Shown here one piece after another: positions 61,309 to 64,000 of a stretch of 64,000 nucleotides of DNA (its first letter is position 1; each line of letters starts with the position of its first letter). Both the position numbers and the translations under genes were made by a program. Location of the stretch: positions 53,611,546 to 53,675,545 of the forward strand of contig CM044956.1 of the NCBI GenBank assembly GCA_024516035.1, in the 5' to 3' direction. This stretch comes from Bactericera cockerelli. Its lineage: Eukaryota; Arthropoda; Insecta; Hemiptera; Triozidae. The notes under the pieces are model-generated. The model saw nothing but the letters and a program-made list of their open reading frames with translations. It searched no databases and was not told the DNA's origin.

Positions 61309-61441
61309 GTTAAGTTATTATATTTGTGTTTATCACCTTCGTGATATCACAACTAATCAAACTCGTTTCACTAAATTTAGGCTATAACCGGGACTTCAAC
61401 CACCGTCCCCCTCTGCCTTATGGATCTAGCTACTGAAGTTG
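61309..61441 (-). mobile_element. tRNA-derived SINE, family A (reversed)
   Basis: The minus strand reads 'cttcagtagctagatccata', 'ggtggttgaagtcccggttatagcc', 'taaatttagtgaaacgagtttgattagttgtgatatcacgaagg' and 'aacacaaatataataac'. It abuts the 3' end of the family B copy tail to tail. Confidence 0.8.
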
Positions 61442-61761
61442 GTTAACAAAAAGAAACACATTTTTTTATTTAGTAACAAACTCGATTCCTGTTCACCCTG
61501 TCCATTTCAATGATCCTTGGGAAACTGTATGGTCAAAACAAATTATGCCACCTTTGCTGTTTCTTTATTAACATAGCTGGACTATTATTTAAAATCAAAC
61601 AGATCATCTAAAGCAACTTTTTTGTAACTATCTGTTAAGTAGGTATTTTTTTTTTTTTTTCATATAAGAAAATATAATAACTATAAAGTAGTATTAAAGG
61701 GGTTAAAATAGAAATAGTTTTTCCTACCTCGTAAATCTCCACATCATCGCGTTGATTTATG

Positions 61762-61762
<1 letters not shown>

Positions 61763-61803
<41 letters not shown>

Positions 61804-61842
61804 AGAGAGAGAGAAAAGACAGAGAGACAAGGAGAGAGAGAC
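61763..61842. repeat. (GA)n microsatellite
   Basis: A GA run of about 37 bp followed by interrupted GA-rich sequence. Confidence 0.9.
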
Positions 61843-62143
61843 TAATTTTCCGCTAGTAATAAAACAATCCCTTATTATTATTTATTTCTATTCCGTGCTC
61901 TTTTTTTTACCCTTAGAATTATTACCGATTTCCTCACAGCTTACCGAGCAAAAAGTTGAGCTTGAAAAGTTTTTTTTAAAGCCAATGATTAGACAAATGG
62001 ACGTGTTTTTAATATCCACCAGCACCATTCATGGAAAGCTTTTACTGCTTTGTAGGAGGTGAGCGCTTGAGTGGACTTTAGATTCTAAAAATATTTTTTT
62101 TAATAGGAGTAGGTAGGAAATCTAGGTATACGAATATGTTGTA

Positions 62144-62301
62144 CAGTGCAACCTGGATATACGAGAAACCTCGATATTTTAGAACAATTTCCAGGTCCAA
62201 TTTACCTCTCTATAAGGGAAATCAACTTCATTGCAAGAGAAAATTGGATATAAGAGAAAAAATTCCGGTCTCTTGAGTTATCTTATATCCAGGTTCGACT
62301 G
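62144..62301. mobile_element. pogo/Tc1-like MITE
   Basis: CAGTGCAACCTGGATAT at the left and its inverse ending 'atccaggttcgactg' at the right. TA flanks both sides (62142-62143 and 62302-62303), as expected of the superfamily. The interior shares 'tccaatttacctctctataa' with 31829-32067. At 158 bp it is shorter than the other copy, mainly by loss of an internal T- and A-rich stretch. Confidence 0.88.
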
Positions 62302-62570
62302 TACACTCATATACACCTTCACTCACCTTCACTTTGAAGAACAGGAGTTGCCGTTAATCTTTCAAAACATGCCTCAAGTTGTAGTAGGAATTTTTAATAG
62401 TGCACTTACAATGCCAGCAACAATGCCGTTGTTTCACTAAGCACCATTTCAACAAAGTATTTTAATTAGATGTGTTTGTATACCAAGTAGCAAGTTGCAC
62501 TATGTAGGTAAGTATGTGTGTTTCTTTGTATGTCTGAAGTTTGGGTTAAAACAAGGTTCTCGTAATAATA

Positions 62571-62690
62571 ATAAAAACTTTCTTAACTAGAAGGTAACCA
62601 CCAGGCGAGGTTAATGCTCAAATCATTTTCTACCACCTAACTCTTACAGTCTTATTATTATGTGGTCTCAAATTCAAAATTAACGCACGT
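62571..62690 (-). mobile_element. tRNA-derived SINE, family C, 5'-truncated
   Basis: The body 'gtaaccaccaggcgaggtta', 'cattttctaccacctaa' and 'tcttattattatgtggtc' matches 38881-39068, but the tRNA-like head is missing. 5' truncation is usual for target-primed reverse transcription. Confidence 0.8.
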
Positions 62691-63000
62691 CAAAGTTGCG
62701 CACGTCGTGGGTCATTAGGTTTTACATTAAGAAAAATGTTAATGTGTCCTTATGCTTAGGTATAAACTTGTAGAATATCCGCAATCAATGTAATAAAAGA
62801 AAAGAGAAATTGGCACCTGCACTATTTTTTCGTTCTTTCCTATAAGATCATTTTTTGACAACCACAAACTGTCTCTCTATTTCTAGTGTTTTCCTGTATT
62901 ACCTGTGTTATGAGAGACACAAAAATAAAATGAGATCTCTATCTCATTTTATAGAGAACCGGGGAGCAGGATAAAAAAAGGAGAGAAAGGGATAAGGAAA
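62691..63000. other. Region without recognised gene
   Basis: Short, with a CpG-rich patch 'acgcacgtcaaagttgcgc' near 62684-62704. Nothing else recognised. Confidence 0.5.
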
Positions 63001-63475
63001 AGGAGTTAGAAAGAGAGGAATAACGGAAATGTAAGAGAGATGGAGGGCGAAATAAAAAGGAAGACAGAAAGAGGGAGAAGGAGAAGGAAATGGGGATAGA
63101 AAGGGAGGGAGAGAGGGATAAGGAAAATGAGGCTTATAGAGGAACGAAGTGAGAGATAGAGAGAGAAAGATAAAGGGAAAATTAAAAGGATACAGAGAGA
63201 AATAGGGAGAAAGAAAAAGGGAGGGAGAAAGAGGGAGACGGACAATGAGGGAGATAGAAGAAGGAAGTGAGAGAGAGGGAGAAAAAGAGAGAGGGAGAAC
63301 GAAAAGGAAAGAGAGAGGGAGAAGGAAAGAGAGAGGGAGAACGAAAAGGGAAGAGGAGGGAGAAGGAAATCGAAGGAAAGAGAGAGGGAGAAGGAAATCG
63401 AAGGAAAGAGCCTAGAAAGAAAAAGAGGGAGAGGGAGAAGGAAAAAGAGGGAGAGGGATAGAGAAGGATAGATGA
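62960..63475. repeat. GA-rich low-complexity region
   Basis: About 500 bp of 'gagagggagaaggaaa' type sequence, with a locally repeated 'gaaatcgaaggaaagag' at 63365-63410. Frames of 79 and 107 codons (minus) and 64 codons (plus) over it are compositional. Confidence 0.85.
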
Positions 63476-64000
63476 TGCTTTTCTGTCATGTATCACTGTT
63501 ATCATTATTTCTAGTTACTTATCTCCAATATCTCCCCCTCCACTCCTGGAATTCCCTTCTCCAGAAAAAAGTATCAAGAATCCAATTTCCGTGAGTTTTT
63601 TCAGCCCCTTCTCGAACTGCTTCTAAGCGTGCAACAACAATGTACAAGTAACGAATATGTATACTTGTATAATATGTATGACTGAAATTATTTAAGTATA
63701 TATTAATCATGATTGATATAGCTATACCTAGGTATGTATATGTACATATTGTACATGTAGGTACATTATTATAAAAATATCACAGAATTTATTGTAATGT
63801 TAACTGTGTCATTTCCATCACCTCTGCAAGGTAAGGAAGTATATAAATATAAAAATGATCAAGGTTAATGCTTCTTGCATCCTCGGGTTCATTCCGGAAA
63901 GACGGTCTTTGAGAGAAGTTTTTATATATATATATATACATACATATAAAAAACATGAATATTAGTATTAAAAAAAAGAAAAACTAAAAAAAATTGCCTT
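63476..64000. other. AT-rich region, no gene recognised
   Basis: A (TA)n run at about 63919-63942 and TGTACATATTGTACATGT inverted words near 63740. No gene. Confidence 0.55.

Noticed and set aside
63000..63505. Minus-strand frames of 79 and 107 codons
   Set aside because: Translations of GA-rich low-complexity DNA.

Overview
This is AT-rich eukaryotic DNA, most likely from an insect. No tRNA, rRNA or CRISPR array and no convincing protein-coding gene can be seen in 64 kb. Nearly all open frames are under 110 codons; the long ones lie inside tandem repeats and are open because the repeat unit lacks stop codons. Dense small transposon relics, many tRNA-derived SINE fragments, frequent GTAGGTA/TACCTA and TACTCGTA words, and long GA or CT microsatellites suggest an insect intergenic region or very large intron. 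Several repeats resemble ones I associate with sap-sucking Hemiptera, but that is a recollection and not proof.

Layout. 1-18 kb is mostly unique AT-rich sequence with SINE copies (1.96, 6.6, 9.2 and 11.2 kb), a small inverted-repeat element (5.13 kb) and a 27-bp minisatellite (10.09-10.35 kb). 18.2-19.0 kb is a 97-bp tandem array built around the terminus of a small DNA transposon. 19-34 kb holds more SINEs, including one at 28.08 kb with a perfect 17-bp target-site duplication, a possible decayed reverse-transcriptase fragment (22.3 kb) and pogo-like and other MITEs (31.8 and 33.3 kb). 34.5-35.05 kb is a 64-bp array. 38-41 kb holds SINEs and a long (GA)n tract. 40.97-42.77 kb is a 27-bp minisatellite with an internal 539-bp duplication. 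45.66-49.05 kb is a very large 24-bp purine-rich minisatellite. 49.2-50.7 kb is a cluster of four SINE copies. 53.15-55.9 kb is a cluster of DNA-transposon-like elements; its best member is a 1,021-bp element at 54,874-55,894 with perfect 34-bp terminal inverted repeats, eight copies of one internal motif and a protein-like open frame followed by AATAAA. 55.9-64 kb holds a C-rich tract, further SINE and MITE copies and GA-rich DNA.

No pathway or operon is present. The relationships that can be read are between repeats: at least five tRNA-derived SINE families, four inverted-repeat families and two other dispersed families recur across the window, and some tandem arrays appear to have been seeded by such elements. 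All family assignments were made by eye and none was checked against a database.
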